A stretch of DNA of 64,000 nt from Shewanella carassii (GCF_002777975.1 NZ_NGVS01000033.1:186001-250000), one strand, 5' to 3'; counted from the first letter of the stretch, positions 37,771 to 47,825 are shown. Notes: generated by a model from the sequence alone, not told the origin. Made by a program: numbers and translations.

Positions 37771-38194
37771 AACCTGCACTCTGACTTGGAGGCCTAGCGC
37801 CTCCATTTTTATTTCAGGCCATCCGCACTCTTCCTCACCCTCCTGCGCGGTTTGCACCTCAAAATTTTTTCAGTTTTGAATTTGTTCAGTTTATGGTACC
37901 ACCAAGCGCAGACACTGGGCCTGAGAAAGGATCGAAGATCTGAAAAGATCGTGGTTAATTTCACTGTTTTACAGTTCTACTAGGTTGGGTTGACCATGGG
38001 TGCAGGCGTAAAAGCCGCAGCAGCACGGGGTTTTGCGTGGATTCCGTGAGGGTATGAGAGAAAACCAGAAAACGGCGGCCATACTAAAGCAGTTGATCAA
38101 TAAGACATTAAAAGGATCCAGAACTGAAAAGGATGGATGTGGCAGCACCAGTAATTTCTCTGCTGCCACTTTGCTGCCATTTCTACTAAATTGG
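37771..38194. other. Non-coding or degenerate stretch beside ssrA
   Basis: No convincing gene. A short direct repeat (GCTGCCACTTTGCTGCCA, 38162-38179) lies 59 bases beyond the 3' end of tmRNA. The 3' end of ssrA is a common integration target, but no integrase and no second copy of the ssrA end is visible. Confidence 0.4.
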
Positions 38195-38229
38195 CAAAGA
38201 AAAAGGGTTAGCATTTCTGCTAACCCTTT
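38195..38229 (-). terminator. Rho-independent terminator of ssrA
   Basis: Read on the minus strand, AAAGGGTTAGCA pairs with TGCTAACCCTTT and is followed by TTCTTTGCC, right after the tmRNA 3' end. Confidence 0.88.
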
Positions 38230-38237
38230 GTTTTATT

Positions 38238-38592
38238 TGGTGGAGGCGGCGGGACTTGAACCCGCGTCCGAAAAACCTACGCTCAAGGCGCTACATGCTT
38301 AGTCTCTCTTTTATTTAACCGGTTGAGCTCCGAAAGACAGGATTCCAAACGGTGAGCCTGGTACTGTTTCGCGGTTCACCCCCAGACAAGGTTCCCTCGC
38401 TAGCACTATGTAAGGTGACCATCAAATCCACTGCCCATGTGCGAGACCTGTGGTAGATGGCTAGCGGCCTTAGGCTGCTAGAGCGTAGTTATCGTCGTTT
38501 GCAACTATAACTGTGCGGCTTTTTACGAGGCCAACCGCCCCTCGGCATGCTCCCGGAGTTTCGCGAATCCCGTCGAATCCAGAATCGCCCCC
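38238..38592 (-). ncRNA. ssrA: Transfer-messenger RNA (tmRNA)
   Basis: About 355 bases. The 5' end GGGGGCGATTCTGGATTCGA and the 3' tRNA-like end (GGTTCAAGTCCCGCCGCC then TCCACCA) pair as an acceptor stem. The resume reading frame at 38470-38502 reads GCAAACGACGATAAC then TACGCTCTAGCAGCCTAA, so the tag is ANDDNYALAA. tmRNA rescues stalled ribosomes with SmpB, encoded 117 bases upstream on the same strand. Plus-strand frames here (including one reading VEAAGLEPAS) are antisense artefacts. Confidence 0.97.
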
Positions 38593-38708
38593 GTGATGTT
38601 TTGATTGTAACCCCTTTACCGCCGGCTTACCAAGGCTTTAATTGGCAAAGGACAATCACTTGCTGGTTATCCGCACAATTTGCATGCGAAATAACGGCAA
38701 AATATCAG

Positions 38709-39194
38709 TTACTTGCTTTTCATGACCCGGGCTTTTTCGATAGCCCAGTCACGTTGTTTAATATCGTCGCGCTTATCGTGGGCTTTCTTACCTTTACCCA
38801 AGCCTATCTCAACCTTGACCCAGGCCCCTTTGCGCCAGTACATGGAGATGGGCACTATGGCGTAACCCTGCCTTTCAACCAAACCGGCCAGACGGTCCAG
38901 CTCACGGCGATTGAGCAGCAGTTTACGCATGCGGGTTGGGTCGCAGACCACATGAGTCGATGCCGCGCTGAGTGGGGTGATATTACAGTTGTGCAGGAAG
39001 GCTTCGCCATTTTTCAGCATGACAAAGCTTTCCGACAGATTCACCTTGCCGGCGCGGATGGATTTGACCTCCCATCCCATCAGGGACAGACCGGCCTCGA
39101 ATTTTTCATCGAAGCGATATTCAAAGGTCGCACGCTTGTTCCGGGCAATAGTTGCCGGAGCGTTCGCGGATTTTTTTGCATTCTTCTTAGCCAT
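38709..39194 (-). CDS. smpB: SsrA-binding protein SmpB
   Basis: SmpB is the essential partner of tmRNA in trans-translation. The 161-residue protein starts [11 protein letters not shown] and shows [29 protein letters not shown], the OB-fold core, and the C-terminal basic tail [25 protein letters not shown] that enters the ribosome. The start at 39194 follows homology; the frame runs open further upstream into the divergent ratA region. It is upstream of ssrA on the same strand. Confidence 0.96.
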   Translation of the reverse strand: MAKKNAKKSANAPATIARNKRATFEYRFDEKFEAGLSLMGWEVKSIRAGKVNLSESFVMLKNGEAFLHNCNITPLSAASTHVVCDPTRMRKLLLNRRELDRLAGLVERQGYAIVPISMYWRKGAWVKVEIGLGKGKKAHDKRDDIKQRDWAIEKARVMKSK

Positions 39195-39402
39195 AGGCTG
39201 GCTATTATACGCAGCAGCCACCAATTTGGAATTGGCCTGGAAGAATATTTTGAGTTGTGGGCAGTAGCTTAGGGTTTTGTTGCTGGCTTTTTGAGCGCTT
39301 ATGGTGGCCGCTCCCATTGCAGGGGAACAAAGGATGCGTTTTTTGACCGGCATGCTAAAATCCGGGTCTGTTTTTGAGTCAGCCAAGAGTATCAACCAAC
39401 GG

Positions 39403-39840
39403 ATGCCACAGATTTCCCGTAGTGTTCTGGTGCGTTACAGCGCGATGCAGATGTACCAGCTAGTCAATGATGTCGAGTCCTATAAAGAGTTTCTTCCCGG
39501 TTGCGTTGGCGGTAAGGTGCTGGAGTTTGATGGCAAAACCATGCTGGCGTCGGTGGATATCAGTAAGGCTGGGATCAGCAAAACCTTTACCACCCGTAAT
39601 CAGGTGGTGGAAGGTAAGAGTATCGAACTGCAACTGGAGAATGGTCCTTTCAAGCATTTGACCGGCCATTGGTATTTTACCGAATTGGCCGAGGACGCCT
39701 GTAAGGTGGAGTTTGAGTTGAATTTTGAGTTCTCCAGTTCCTTGGTTGGTATGGCATTCGGCAAGGTGTTCAAAGAGTTGGTTACCTCTATGGTGACGGC
39801 TTTTACTCAACGGGCAAAGGAAGTATACAGTGGCAAGTGA
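39403..39840 (+). CDS. ratA: RatA, START-domain protein (toxin/coenzyme Q-binding family)
   Basis: This 145-residue START/polyketide-cyclase-like protein begins [34 protein letters not shown], diagnostic of E. coli RatA and mitochondrial Coq10. RatA was reported to block 70S ribosome assembly; a quinone-related role is the alternative view. The start at 39403 follows homology; a longer frame reaches 39301. It is divergent from smpB and overlaps ratB by 11 bases. Confidence 0.93.
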   Translation: MPQISRSVLVRYSAMQMYQLVNDVESYKEFLPGCVGGKVLEFDGKTMLASVDISKAGISKTFTTRNQVVEGKSIELQLENGPFKHLTGHWYFTELAEDACKVEFELNFEFSSSLVGMAFGKVFKELVTSMVTAFTQRAKEVYSGK

Positions 39841-40165
39841 ACAGGAAAAATTCAGTGTTGATGTCATTTATGCCTTACCGACACAACAGAAGGTGATCAG
39901 TGTTTCCGTGACGCCGGGTACCAGTTTTATCGAGGCTGTGCGTCAGAGTAATATCCAGGCTTTTTTCCCTGAGATTGATTTGGAGACGGTGAAACTCGGC
40001 ACCTTCAGCCGTCAGGTCAAACACGATGATGAAGTTGAACCCGGGCAGAGAATCGAAATCTATCGCCCCTTGATTGCCGACCCCAAAGAGGTGCGCCGCA
40101 AGCGCGCCGAAAAAGCGGCCGAGGAAGGGCGGATCAATAAAGTGACCGGCGCCAAAATCAGCTGA
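39830..40165 (+). CDS. ratB: RatB / RnfH-family ubiquitin-like protein
   Basis: This 111-residue beta-grasp protein (FSVDVIYALPTQQKVISVSVTPGTSFIEAVRQS, then GTFSRQVKHDDEVEPGQRIEIYRPL) belongs to the RnfH family, called RatB beside RatA. It starts with GTG at 39830 inside the ratA 3' end, with AAAGGAAG at proper spacing, which shows translational coupling. Its biochemical role is unsettled. Confidence 0.92.
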   Translation: MASEQEKFSVDVIYALPTQQKVISVSVTPGTSFIEAVRQSNIQAFFPEIDLETVKLGTFSRQVKHDDEVEPGQRIEIYRPLIADPKEVRRKRAEKAAEEGRINKVTGAKIS

Positions 40166-40183
40166 GTGACTTGGGTAAAAGCA

Positions 40184-40222
40184 AGAGATTAAAAAAGCGC
40201 CCATTGGCGCTTTTTTAATCTC
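40184..40222. terminator. Bidirectional terminator between ratB and bamE
   Basis: AAAAAAGCGCC and GGCGCTTTTTT flank a CATT loop, and the outer GAGATT/AATCTC bases also pair. It lies between convergent genes. Confidence 0.9.
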
Positions 40223-40250
40223 TTTGTCTGTGCAAGCTTGGAATTCGAAA

Positions 40251-40748
40251 TTACTTGCCGTCCTGCTCGTGCTTATTCATCTTAGCGGGATCTTGCTCTT
40301 CAACCAGAGGCTTTTCATCACCGCGTTGCTGCGGGATCTGCGGCGTCAGCTCTGGGCTGTTGGCCATTGGCAGGCTGCTTTGTTCCAGCGGGGTATTGAA
40401 TTCATTACTCAGTTCATAATCCCCTGTGACTTTGGCCAATTGATCGCCCTTGAAGTGTAGGATCAGTTCCTTATGGGTAATACTGGCATCACGACCACTC
40501 TTGTAATGGTAAACATAGTACCAGGTATCATCCTTGAAGCTGTCACGCAGCACCGGACGCCCAAGCACAAATTCCACCTGTTCCTTGGTCATGTCGATGC
40601 GCAGCTTTTCCACCTGCTGAGGCTCCATATAGTTGCCCTGTGGAATATCAGGCTTGTACACCAGCCAGTCAAAGACACTGCAGGCACTGAGAGAGAGGGT
40701 GAGCGCGCTGACGCTCAGCAGGGTAAGACTTTGCTTTTTAATTGACAT
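40251..40748 (-). CDS. bamE: Outer membrane assembly lipoprotein BamE (SmpA)
   Basis: BamE is part of the BAM complex that folds outer-membrane proteins. The 165-residue protein has the lipobox LSLSAC (Cys23), YKPDIPQGNYMEPQQVEKLRIDMTKEQVEFVLGRPVLRDSF, and a Pro/Gln/Glu-rich tail longer than in E. coli BamE. ATG 40748 is chosen because it gives a proper lipoprotein signal; the open frame continues upstream without sense. Confidence 0.95.
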   Translation of the reverse strand: MSIKKQSLTLLSVSALTLSLSACSVFDWLVYKPDIPQGNYMEPQQVEKLRIDMTKEQVEFVLGRPVLRDSFKDDTWYYVYHYKSGRDASITHKELILHFKGDQLAKVTGDYELSNEFNTPLEQSSLPMANSPELTPQIPQQRGDEKPLVEEQDPAKMNKHEQDGK

Positions 40749-41165
40749 TGAATGTGCTACTTCATGAAAAACTGTCGGCCATAATACCCAAGCCCAGCCC
40801 GTGCTGACAAGGGCTATTGACTCGGCGCTTGAGGCTTCGACAACATTAAAGTGACTTGGTTCGTTTCGCTGTTGCCAAATTGTTGTATTAGCATCGATCA
40901 ATGCTGGGCAAACAGATGAAACGGGTCGTTTAGCTGTAGCTTTTATGTCTGTTAGCCGATATGGAACATATTGATGTGGAATGGAAGTCGGCCCGCTGGT
41001 AATAAACCCGTATAACCATTGAAAATCATTTTATTTTAGAGGGTTAATCGAAGAAGATTTTCATTAGTAGCCACTCATTTTTAGCGCTTAACTCTGTCAT
41101 AATGAGTCAAATATTCCCGCCACTTGAGGAATAGCCTTCATGTCGTCATGTTTTGAGGAGTGTTG
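40749..41165. other. Divergent intergenic region between bamE and the antiporter gene
   Basis: About 417 bases with promoters for both neighbours implied by position. I see no gene and no clear operator. Confidence 0.4.
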
Positions 41166-42935
41166 ATGGACCAGGCCAACATCTTTACTTCAGTGCTCAT
41201 GTTTTTGCTCGCCGCCGTAGTATTGGTTCCGCTGGGCAAACGCTTCGGTATAGGTCCCATTCTCTCTTACCTCGCCGCCGGGGTCTTACTTGGTCCCGGC
41301 GGCGTTGCTGTTGTGTCTGAGCCAGCGGCAGTACTTCATTTTGCCGAGCTTGGGGTGATCCTCATGTTGTTTGTGATGGGGTTGGAATTAACCCCCGGCA
41401 AACTCTGGGAGCTTCGCAGTGCCATATTTGGCCTTGGCAGCGGTCAGTTGCTGCTATCCTGGGTCGCGGTCAGCGCCTTGGCGTTCAGTTTTGGGCTTTC
41501 GATTGAAGCCGCCGTGATTATTGGCGCGGCGCTTGCGTTATCTTCCACCGCCTTTGCGGTGCAGTTGATGAATGAGCAGCGGCTGCTTACTACTCCAGTT
41601 GGACGTGATGCCTTTGGTGTCTTGCTGATGCAGGATCTGGCGGTGATCCCCATGATGCTGCTGATTACTTACCTGGCGCCGAGCGGCGCCGATCCTGCTC
41701 ATCATGCCGTGCCCTGGTATTGGACCTGTGTGGCGCTACTGGGCTTTTTGCTGGTAGGTAAGTACCTGCTTCCCAAAGTATTGCAGTTGGTGGCGGCCAG
41801 TGGGGTGCGCGAAGTGCTGACGGCATTTTCGCTGTTACTCGTGATGGGCAGTGCGGCACTGATGGCCTGGCTCGGGCTGTCGGCCGGTATGGGGGCTTTT
41901 TTGGCCGGTATCATGTTGGCCAACTCTGGGTACCGTCATCAGCTTGAAACCGATATAGAACCCTTTAAGGGCTTACTACTGGGGCTGTTCTTTATGGCCG
42001 TGGGCATGACCATGGATCTTGGCTTGCTGCTGAAGGAGCCTTTGGCGTTGCTGGCGATCCTCTTTGGCATGTTGGCGGTCAAGACTCTGGTGCTGATGTT
42101 GCTAGGAAAATTTAGGCACCATACCTGGCGCAGTGCCATGGTGCTGGGTTTGATCCTGGCAGAAGGCGGTGAATTTGCTTTTGTCCTGCTTTCCCAAGCG
42201 CAGCTGTCGGGGATTTTGTCTGAAAAAATCAGCCAGATGTTAGTGTTGGCCATAGGTTTGTCGATGGCGATAACCCCTTATCTGCTTAAGCTATTTAGAC
42301 TACTTGGCAAACCGGCCGAAGCCAGCCGTCTGCCGGATGTGATAGAAGCTGCCGACAGTGAAGTGGTGATCGCTGGTTTCGGTCGCATGGGGCAGATAAC
42401 CGGCCGTATTTTGGCATCCTCTGGGATCCCGTTTGTGGCGTTGGATAAAGACGCCCGCCACGTTGATGTGGTGCGCCAGTTTGGTGGTGAGGTGTACTTT
42501 GGTGATGCCAAGCGGCTCGATATGCTGTTTTCGGCCGGTTTGCCCAAGGCGCGGGTGATCTTGGTGGCGGTTAATAATGTGGAAGATTCATTGCAAATAG
42601 TGACTCAGGTGAAGACTCACTTCCCCCATGTGGCCGTTATCGCCAGGGCTCGTGACCGTAACCATGCCTATCGTTTGATGAGCCTGGGGGTGACTTCGGT
42701 ATTTCGGGAAACCTTTGGCTCAGCGCTCAGTGCCAGTGAGAGTGTGTTGCAAACACTGGGGCTGAGTCAGGTACAGGCCAATGAGAGAGTGAAAATATTC
42801 GCCGAACATGACAAGGCGCAGGTCGAGGCCGGGGCCAAACATAAGGACGACCTCAAGGCGCTTATTCGTTTGTCCAACAAGGGCAGGGCGGAGCTGGAGT
42901 CATTGATGCGTGCAGATAAAGACAAGGGCCTGTAA
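41166..42935 (+). CDS. CPA2-family monovalent cation:proton antiporter, KefB/KefC type
   Basis: The 589-residue protein has a hydrophobic N-terminal antiporter domain of about 12 helices (residues 5-385). A Rossmann RCK/TrkA-N domain follows (VVIAGFGRMGQITGRIL near 400) with a short charged tail. It contains the KefB/C-type loop HTWRSAMVLGLILAEGGEFAFVL. Kef proteins release K+ during electrophile stress and are gated by glutathione adducts. No KefF/KefG ancillary gene is adjacent, so the exact subtype is open. ATG 41166 follows GAGGAG; an in-frame GTG lies 6 bases earlier. Confidence 0.9.
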   Translation: MDQANIFTSVLMFLLAAVVLVPLGKRFGIGPILSYLAAGVLLGPGGVAVVSEPAAVLHFAELGVILMLFVMGLELTPGKLWELRSAIFGLGSGQLLLSWVAVSALAFSFGLSIEAAVIIGAALALSSTAFAVQLMNEQRLLTTPVGRDAFGVLLMQDLAVIPMMLLITYLAPSGADPAHHAVPWYWTCVALLGFLLVGKYLLPKVLQLVAASGVREVLTAFSLLLVMGSAALMAWLGLSAGMGAFLAGIMLANSGYRHQLETDIEPFKGLLLGLFFMAVGMTMDLGLLLKEPLALLAILFGMLAVKTLVLMLLGKFRHHTWRSAMVLGLILAEGGEFAFVLLSQAQLSGILSEKISQMLVLAIGLSMAITPYLLKLFRLLGKPAEASRLPDVIEAADSEVVIAGFGRMGQITGRILASSGIPFVALDKDARHVDVVRQFGGEVYFGDAKRLDMLFSAGLPKARVILVAVNNVEDSLQIVTQVKTHFPHVAVIARARDRNHAYRLMSLGVTSVFRETFGSALSASESVLQTLGLSQVQANERVKIFAEHDKAQVEAGAKHKDDLKALIRLSNKGRAELESLMRADKDKGL

Positions 42936-42950
42936 AGGCCCCTGATACCG

Positions 42951-42976
42951 AAAGCGCGCCAATCGACGCGCTTTTG
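42951..42976. terminator. Bidirectional terminator between the antiporter and TonB receptor genes
   Basis: AAAGCGCG pairs with CGCGCTTT, followed by TTGTGG. It lies between convergent genes. Confidence 0.65.
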
Positions 42977-42980
42977 TGGT

Positions 42981-45407
42981 TTAGAAGCGGTAGCTGACAC
43001 TCAACTTGGCGTTGCGTTCGGCTCCCGGCATGCCGCCAAGGAACATTGCCTTGTCGTAGTAGCGGGTGTTGAACAGGTTATTGAGGTTCAGCTGCACATT
43101 CCAGTCATCGGCCTTGTAGGCGATGGCCGAGTCCCAAACTGTGTAGGCGGGCACTTTGCCATCCGGGATCCCGAAGGAATCCGAGTTGGTGCTGCGCTCG
43201 TCGACATAACGAACCCCAAAGCTTATAGATAAGGGGTGCGGCAGCGCCTGCCACTGATGACTGTAAGTGACCCAGGCACTGGCACTGACCTGAGGAACCC
43301 CTTTCTGGCGGCTGTTGTAGCCGCTGGAGTTGGGGTCATTCTTGTTGCGTGCATCCTGATACAGACCATTGAGGTTTATCAACCATTCTTCATTGAGGTG
43401 GGCGTTGAGATCCAGCTCGGCACCTGTGGTCTTGTCCTTGCCATCGTAGAAGAACTCGGGCACTGAGATGTTGTAATCAGGCGCGCCTTCTTTGTCATTG
43501 TATTCCGGGTTGCCGTAGCGCAGGTTAGTGCGCTCGCTCTGGAACAGGACCAAGGAGCCGAGCAACTGATCGTCAAAGCCCTTGAAGCGCATACCGAGAT
43601 CATAGCTCAGGGACTCTGAATCCTTTCTGTCCGCTGCGCGGCCACTCTGTGCGCCCGTTACGGCACCGAGCACGCTGTAAGCCGTGCGCCCCTTGGCATG
43701 ATTGACGAAGAATGACAGGTTATCGGTCGGCATATAAGTCAGACCCAGATTATAGGTCATACCGTGATCTTTGCTGTCCTGCTCCGGAGTCGGATCTTTT
43801 TTAGGGGTGCCCAGATGAGTGTACTTCTGCTCAATCTCATTGAATGCCACACCCACCCTGGCAGTAAAGGTTTCACTCAGGTAACCCACATACTGCATGC
43901 CCAGGCCCCAGGCGCGGACTTGCTTGTTGTAGTTGTCCTTGAGATCAGGGTTGTAGTCCTCAAAGGCTTTGTCGCCCCAGTTGGGGTTACGGATATCCAG
44001 AATATAAGGTAGTTCACCGCCGCCATCTTTGTCGTATAGTGCCCAGCTCTTATAGGCGATATCTCTGTCTTCCAGGTTGGCATTCAGCAACAGCTCACTG
44101 TCTATCCCTGCCAAGCTGAAGTTGTAGCGCATATCGGCAAAGTACTGCCAGGATTTCTCGTGGGCATCTACCTTGCGGTATTCCTGTCTTCTGGCAGCAT
44201 AAGGGTACAAGACATCATCAATCACCAGTGGCGCGCGGGGATCGGCGTTGATCACGTCTACGGATTTGACCTTGCGTTTCCAGTACACATAGTTATAGGC
44301 GCCAGTCTGGCGGATGAACCCGGACTGATAGTCTCGATACTGTAACTGCTGATTAAGTTGCAGATTGTCACTGAGGGCGATGTTGTGGTTCAACTTGAAG
44401 CGCCACTCTTCGCCTTCATTGGGTCTGCTGATGGGAGAGGCCAGGCTGGTATCGCCTATGTCGAAGGGTTCGATTCCATCGCTCGCCACCAGGGAGTCGG
44501 CCAGTTGTTGCCGCTGCGCCTCGATCAGTTGAATGCCGGCGCCATTGGGGTCGTTAACCAAATCTTGCCAGCTGACTTGTGCGCCGCTCAGGCCACCGGT
44601 AGAGGCGGCGTTGTAGATACGTATCGGGTGGCCTACAGAGTCTACTTGAACAGAGTCTTTAATCCAGGCAGCCGACAGCACCAGATCTTGAGCGTTTGAA
44701 GGCAGAATTTTCAACGAGGCATAGACTTCATCTCTGTCGCTGCCGATATCACGATAGCCATCGCTACGGGCATGTTTGGCCACCAGGCGATAGGCCAGGG
44801 TGTCGCTCAAGCCTCCGGTAGAGTCGAGCCCCAGGTTGTAACTGTTCCAGGAGCCCACTTCGGCGCTGACTTCTGTGCTGTCCTGAAATTGAGGTTTCTT
44901 TTCAATAAGGTTGATGATCCCGCCGGCGCTGCCCATACCATAAAGTCCGGTCGCCGGGCCTTTGAGCACCTCAACCGCTTCCACATTGGTCATGGAGCGA
45001 GTGGGATTAAAAGTGTTGCCGAGTCCTGCGCCACCGTACATGCCGTCATAGGTGTAGTTGGCGTCCAGGCCACGGATCACCAGGTTATCACCTATGCCGT
45101 AGTTGTTGCCTGCTTGGGTAACACCACTGATGTTACGCACCAGATCCTGCAGCGAGTCGGCCCCCTGGGCGGCAAACAGCTCTTTATCTATCACCACCAA
45201 AGCCGCCGGAGTTTCCATCAGCGACATATCTGATTTTGTCGCCAGCCCTGAATTCATTACCACCTTGTTTTGTTTGCCATAAACAGTAATGCGTTCCACA
45301 TCCTGTGATACTTGTTGTGACTGAGTCGCTTGGTTTGCCTGTGCGGCCTGTGCCATGGTCAGCGACAAACAAGCCGTCACAGCCAGAGATATTGCGGATT
45401 GCTGCAT
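42981..45407 (-). CDS. TonB-dependent siderophore receptor
   Basis: The 808-residue outer-membrane receptor has a signal peptide (about 1-24, MAQAAQA), a TonB-box-like ERITVYG (about 38-44) and a plug domain (ETPAALVVIDKELFAAQGADSLQDLVRNISGVTQ, then NLVIRGLDANYTYDGMYGG and EVLKGPATGLYGMGSAGGIINLIEKKP). A 22-strand barrel ends in SVSYRF, with a C-terminal aromatic residue. It resembles the ferric-siderophore class; the ligand is unknown. A Fur-like box lies 28 bases upstream of the start, so iron repression is likely. Confidence 0.93.
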   Translation of the reverse strand: MQQSAISLAVTACLSLTMAQAAQANQATQSQQVSQDVERITVYGKQNKVVMNSGLATKSDMSLMETPAALVVIDKELFAAQGADSLQDLVRNISGVTQAGNNYGIGDNLVIRGLDANYTYDGMYGGAGLGNTFNPTRSMTNVEAVEVLKGPATGLYGMGSAGGIINLIEKKPQFQDSTEVSAEVGSWNSYNLGLDSTGGLSDTLAYRLVAKHARSDGYRDIGSDRDEVYASLKILPSNAQDLVLSAAWIKDSVQVDSVGHPIRIYNAASTGGLSGAQVSWQDLVNDPNGAGIQLIEAQRQQLADSLVASDGIEPFDIGDTSLASPISRPNEGEEWRFKLNHNIALSDNLQLNQQLQYRDYQSGFIRQTGAYNYVYWKRKVKSVDVINADPRAPLVIDDVLYPYAARRQEYRKVDAHEKSWQYFADMRYNFSLAGIDSELLLNANLEDRDIAYKSWALYDKDGGGELPYILDIRNPNWGDKAFEDYNPDLKDNYNKQVRAWGLGMQYVGYLSETFTARVGVAFNEIEQKYTHLGTPKKDPTPEQDSKDHGMTYNLGLTYMPTDNLSFFVNHAKGRTAYSVLGAVTGAQSGRAADRKDSESLSYDLGMRFKGFDDQLLGSLVLFQSERTNLRYGNPEYNDKEGAPDYNISVPEFFYDGKDKTTGAELDLNAHLNEEWLINLNGLYQDARNKNDPNSSGYNSRQKGVPQVSASAWVTYSHQWQALPHPLSISFGVRYVDERSTNSDSFGIPDGKVPAYTVWDSAIAYKADDWNVQLNLNNLFNTRYYDKAMFLGGMPGAERNAKLSVSYRF

Positions 45408-45434
45408 TTGAGATCATCCCCCTCTAAAGTAGGT

Positions 45435-45456
45435 TGCGAATGATAATGGTTTTTAT
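45435..45456. promoter_or_regulatory. Candidate Fur box upstream of the TonB receptor
   Basis: GCGAATGATAATGGTTTTTA contains the core AATGATAAT followed by a T-rich arm. It matches the GATAATGATAATCATTATC consensus well in its left half and poorly in its right half. Confidence 0.55.
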
Positions 45457-46141
45457 TTGAGTTGCAACAAAAGTTTCAAATTGTGTCAGTTGAATGGATA
45501 TTTTTTAACTAACTCACTCAAATCCTGTTTTGGATGCAAGAATTGGCAAGTTTTTGAAAAAAATTTAAAAAAAACCACTTTTTTATTCGGGCTGACCAAA
45601 GAATTGGCCCTTGTTGATCACTATACGCAAGTCATAAAAAACAGATCTCGATCACATTCACATATAACCTTTACGTAAAGGTTAACTTCAAACGCTCGTT
45701 TAACATCTGCCTTGGTTGCGTTTTTGTTAAATGTTTATTTTTGTTGGCTATTTTGAGTTGACCCTAGCGGGAGTTCGAAACAGAAAAAGGTGGATTAGAC
45801 TTAAGTTTTAAGTGTGTTACGCGGAAATTATTTTTTACATTGTGTTATTAATTTTCGTAATAAATTACTTTGCTACTAGTGTGGTCAAGTTGTCTGACAT
45901 TTTTCTTAAATCTGAAGGTTGAGTCCTTGCTGTTTTGAATTTTTTCGTTTTAAAACAGCATATTGGTTATTTTGTTTTGGCTTGGTAATACCAATTTTGA
46001 GTCAAGTTAAAGCTTAGTTTTTGACGGTTTTTTCGACATTTTGACTGTTGCAAATACAAATGTTTATCGATAGGTTTTAGTACGAAACGAACATTTGCAG
46101 GGTTTGGCAGGCTTTATTCTGCCTCCCAGGGAGACAGCAAG
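45457..46141. other. Long AT-rich region between the TonB receptor and aceB
   Basis: About 685 bases with no credible gene. It must contain the aceB promoter and leader. The notable element is the 20-bp palindrome at 45665-45684. Confidence 0.5.
45665..45684. promoter_or_regulatory. Perfect 20-bp palindrome upstream of aceBA
   Basis: TAACCTTTACGTAAAGGTTA is its own reverse complement. Dyads of this length with a TTTACGTAAA core suit a MerR-family regulator such as LiuR, which is reported to control branched-chain amino acid catabolism and aceBA in Shewanella. Which protein binds here is inference. Confidence 0.55.
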
Positions 46142-47752
46142 ATGATAGCAGAGACAGTCGCACAGCAAGGGCTCAGTATTAAGGGGGCCGAAATACCGCA
46201 GCAGCAGAGCCTTTTTACTGAAGGTGCGCTCAACTTCCTCGAGGCTCTGTGTCGGGAGTTTGCTCCGGAAGTGGCCAGCTTGCTGGAAAAGCGTGAGCAA
46301 CGTCAGCAGCGGATAGACGGCGGCGAGTTGCCGGACTTTTTACCGCAAACCCGAGCCATTCGAGATGGTGATTGGCAAATTCGCGGTATACCGGCGGATC
46401 TTAAAGATAGACGGGTCGAGATCACCGGGCCTGTGGATCGCAAGATGATCATCAATGCGCTCAACGCCAATGTAAAAGTCTTTATGGCCGACTTCGAAGA
46501 TTCACTGGCACCCAGCTGGCAGAAGGTGGTCGAGGGCCAAATCAATCTGCGTGACGCCGTCCGCGGTGAAATTGATTTCACCGCGCCGGAAACCGGCAAA
46601 CACTATCAATTGCAGGCCAACCCCGCGGTATTGATTGCCAGAGTGCGGGGGTTGCACCTGCCGGAGGCGCATGTCGAATTCAACGGTAAGCCTATTCCCG
46701 GCTGCTTATTCGACTTTGCTTTGTACTTTTATCATAACTATCGCCAACTGCTTGCCAAGGGCAGTGGACCTTACTTCTATATTCCCAAGTTGGAGAGCCA
46801 TCTTGAGGCGCGCTGGTGGGCCAAGGTGTTTGCCTTCGCCGAAGAGCGTTTCTGCCTGCAGAGCGGCACCATCAAGTGCACCTGCCTGATTGAAACTCTG
46901 CCGGCCGTGTTTGAGATGGAGGAGATCCTCTATGAGCTGCGCTCCAACATAGTGGCGCTCAATTGTGGCCGTTGGGATTACATTTTCAGCTATATCAAGA
47001 CCTTGAAGAAGCATCCTGATCGTATTTTGCCGGACCGCCAGCAAGTGACCATGGATAAGCCGTTTCTCAGCGCCTATTCACGCCTGCTGATCAAGACCTG
47101 CCACAAGCGCGGCGCTCTGGCGATGGGCGGCATGGCGGCCTTTATTCCCGCCAAGGATCCGCAAACCAATGCCCAGGTGCTGGAGCGGGTTCGCAAGGAC
47201 AAAGAGCTTGAGGCCCGAAACGGCCATGACGGTACCTGGGTGGCACACCCTGGCCTGGCTGATACCGCCATGGGGATTTTCAACGAATATATAGGTGAAG
47301 AGCACGCCAACCAGCTGCATATCACCCGCGACGTGGACGCACCCATCCTGGCGGCCGAGCTGCTCAAACCCTGTGATGGTGAACGCACCGAAGAGGGGAT
47401 GCGACTCAATATCCGTATTGCACTGCAGTACATAGAAGCTTGGATTGGCGGCAATGGTTGTGTGCCCATCTATGGCTTGATGGAAGACGCAGCCACAGCG
47501 GAAATCAGCCGCGCCTCTATCTGGCAATGGATTCAGCACGGGCAAAAGCTTTCCAACGGCAAGCCGGTGACCAAGGCGCTGTTCAGCGCCATGTTGAAAG
47601 AAGAGTTGGCCAATGTGCGTGAAGAGCTCGGCAGCGAGCGTTTCGATAACGGCCAATTCAAGCAGGCGGCAAGCTTATTGGAAGAGATCACCACAGCCGA
47701 TGAGCTGGTGACCTTCCTGACTTTGCCGGGCTACGAGCTGCTTACCCGATAA
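46142..47752 (+). CDS. aceB: Malate synthase A
   Basis: AceB condenses glyoxylate with acetyl-CoA to malate in the glyoxylate shunt. The 536-residue isoform A protein shows [63 protein letters not shown] and [11 protein letters not shown], with the catalytic Arg and Asp regions intact. A GGGAGACAG site precedes the ATG. It is followed by aceA 73 bases downstream, so the two form the aceBA operon. Confidence 0.97.
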   Translation: MIAETVAQQGLSIKGAEIPQQQSLFTEGALNFLEALCREFAPEVASLLEKREQRQQRIDGGELPDFLPQTRAIRDGDWQIRGIPADLKDRRVEITGPVDRKMIINALNANVKVFMADFEDSLAPSWQKVVEGQINLRDAVRGEIDFTAPETGKHYQLQANPAVLIARVRGLHLPEAHVEFNGKPIPGCLFDFALYFYHNYRQLLAKGSGPYFYIPKLESHLEARWWAKVFAFAEERFCLQSGTIKCTCLIETLPAVFEMEEILYELRSNIVALNCGRWDYIFSYIKTLKKHPDRILPDRQQVTMDKPFLSAYSRLLIKTCHKRGALAMGGMAAFIPAKDPQTNAQVLERVRKDKELEARNGHDGTWVAHPGLADTAMGIFNEYIGEEHANQLHITRDVDAPILAAELLKPCDGERTEEGMRLNIRIALQYIEAWIGGNGCVPIYGLMEDAATAEISRASIWQWIQHGQKLSNGKPVTKALFSAMLKEELANVREELGSERFDNGQFKQAASLLEEITTADELVTFLTLPGYELLTR

Positions 47753-47825
47753 CCTCATAACCATTTACGGCAGTTGCCCGCGGGGGCTGGGTGGCTGCCA
47801 AATTACCCTACGAAGGAGAGTTAAA

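Noticed and set aside
37771..38237. Prophage or integrative element at ssrA
   Set aside because: No integrase, no phage gene and no duplicated ssrA 3' end are visible within the window; only the location is suggestive.
38033..38302. Plus-strand frame reading VEAAGLEPAS at its end
   Set aside because: Its 3' part is antisense to the tmRNA 3' end, a well-known source of false genes, and the rest has no ribosome site.
45457..45678. 73-residue frame upstream of aceB
   Set aside because: It is low-complexity and Lys/Phe/Leu-rich, as expected from AT-rich non-coding DNA, with no ribosome site.
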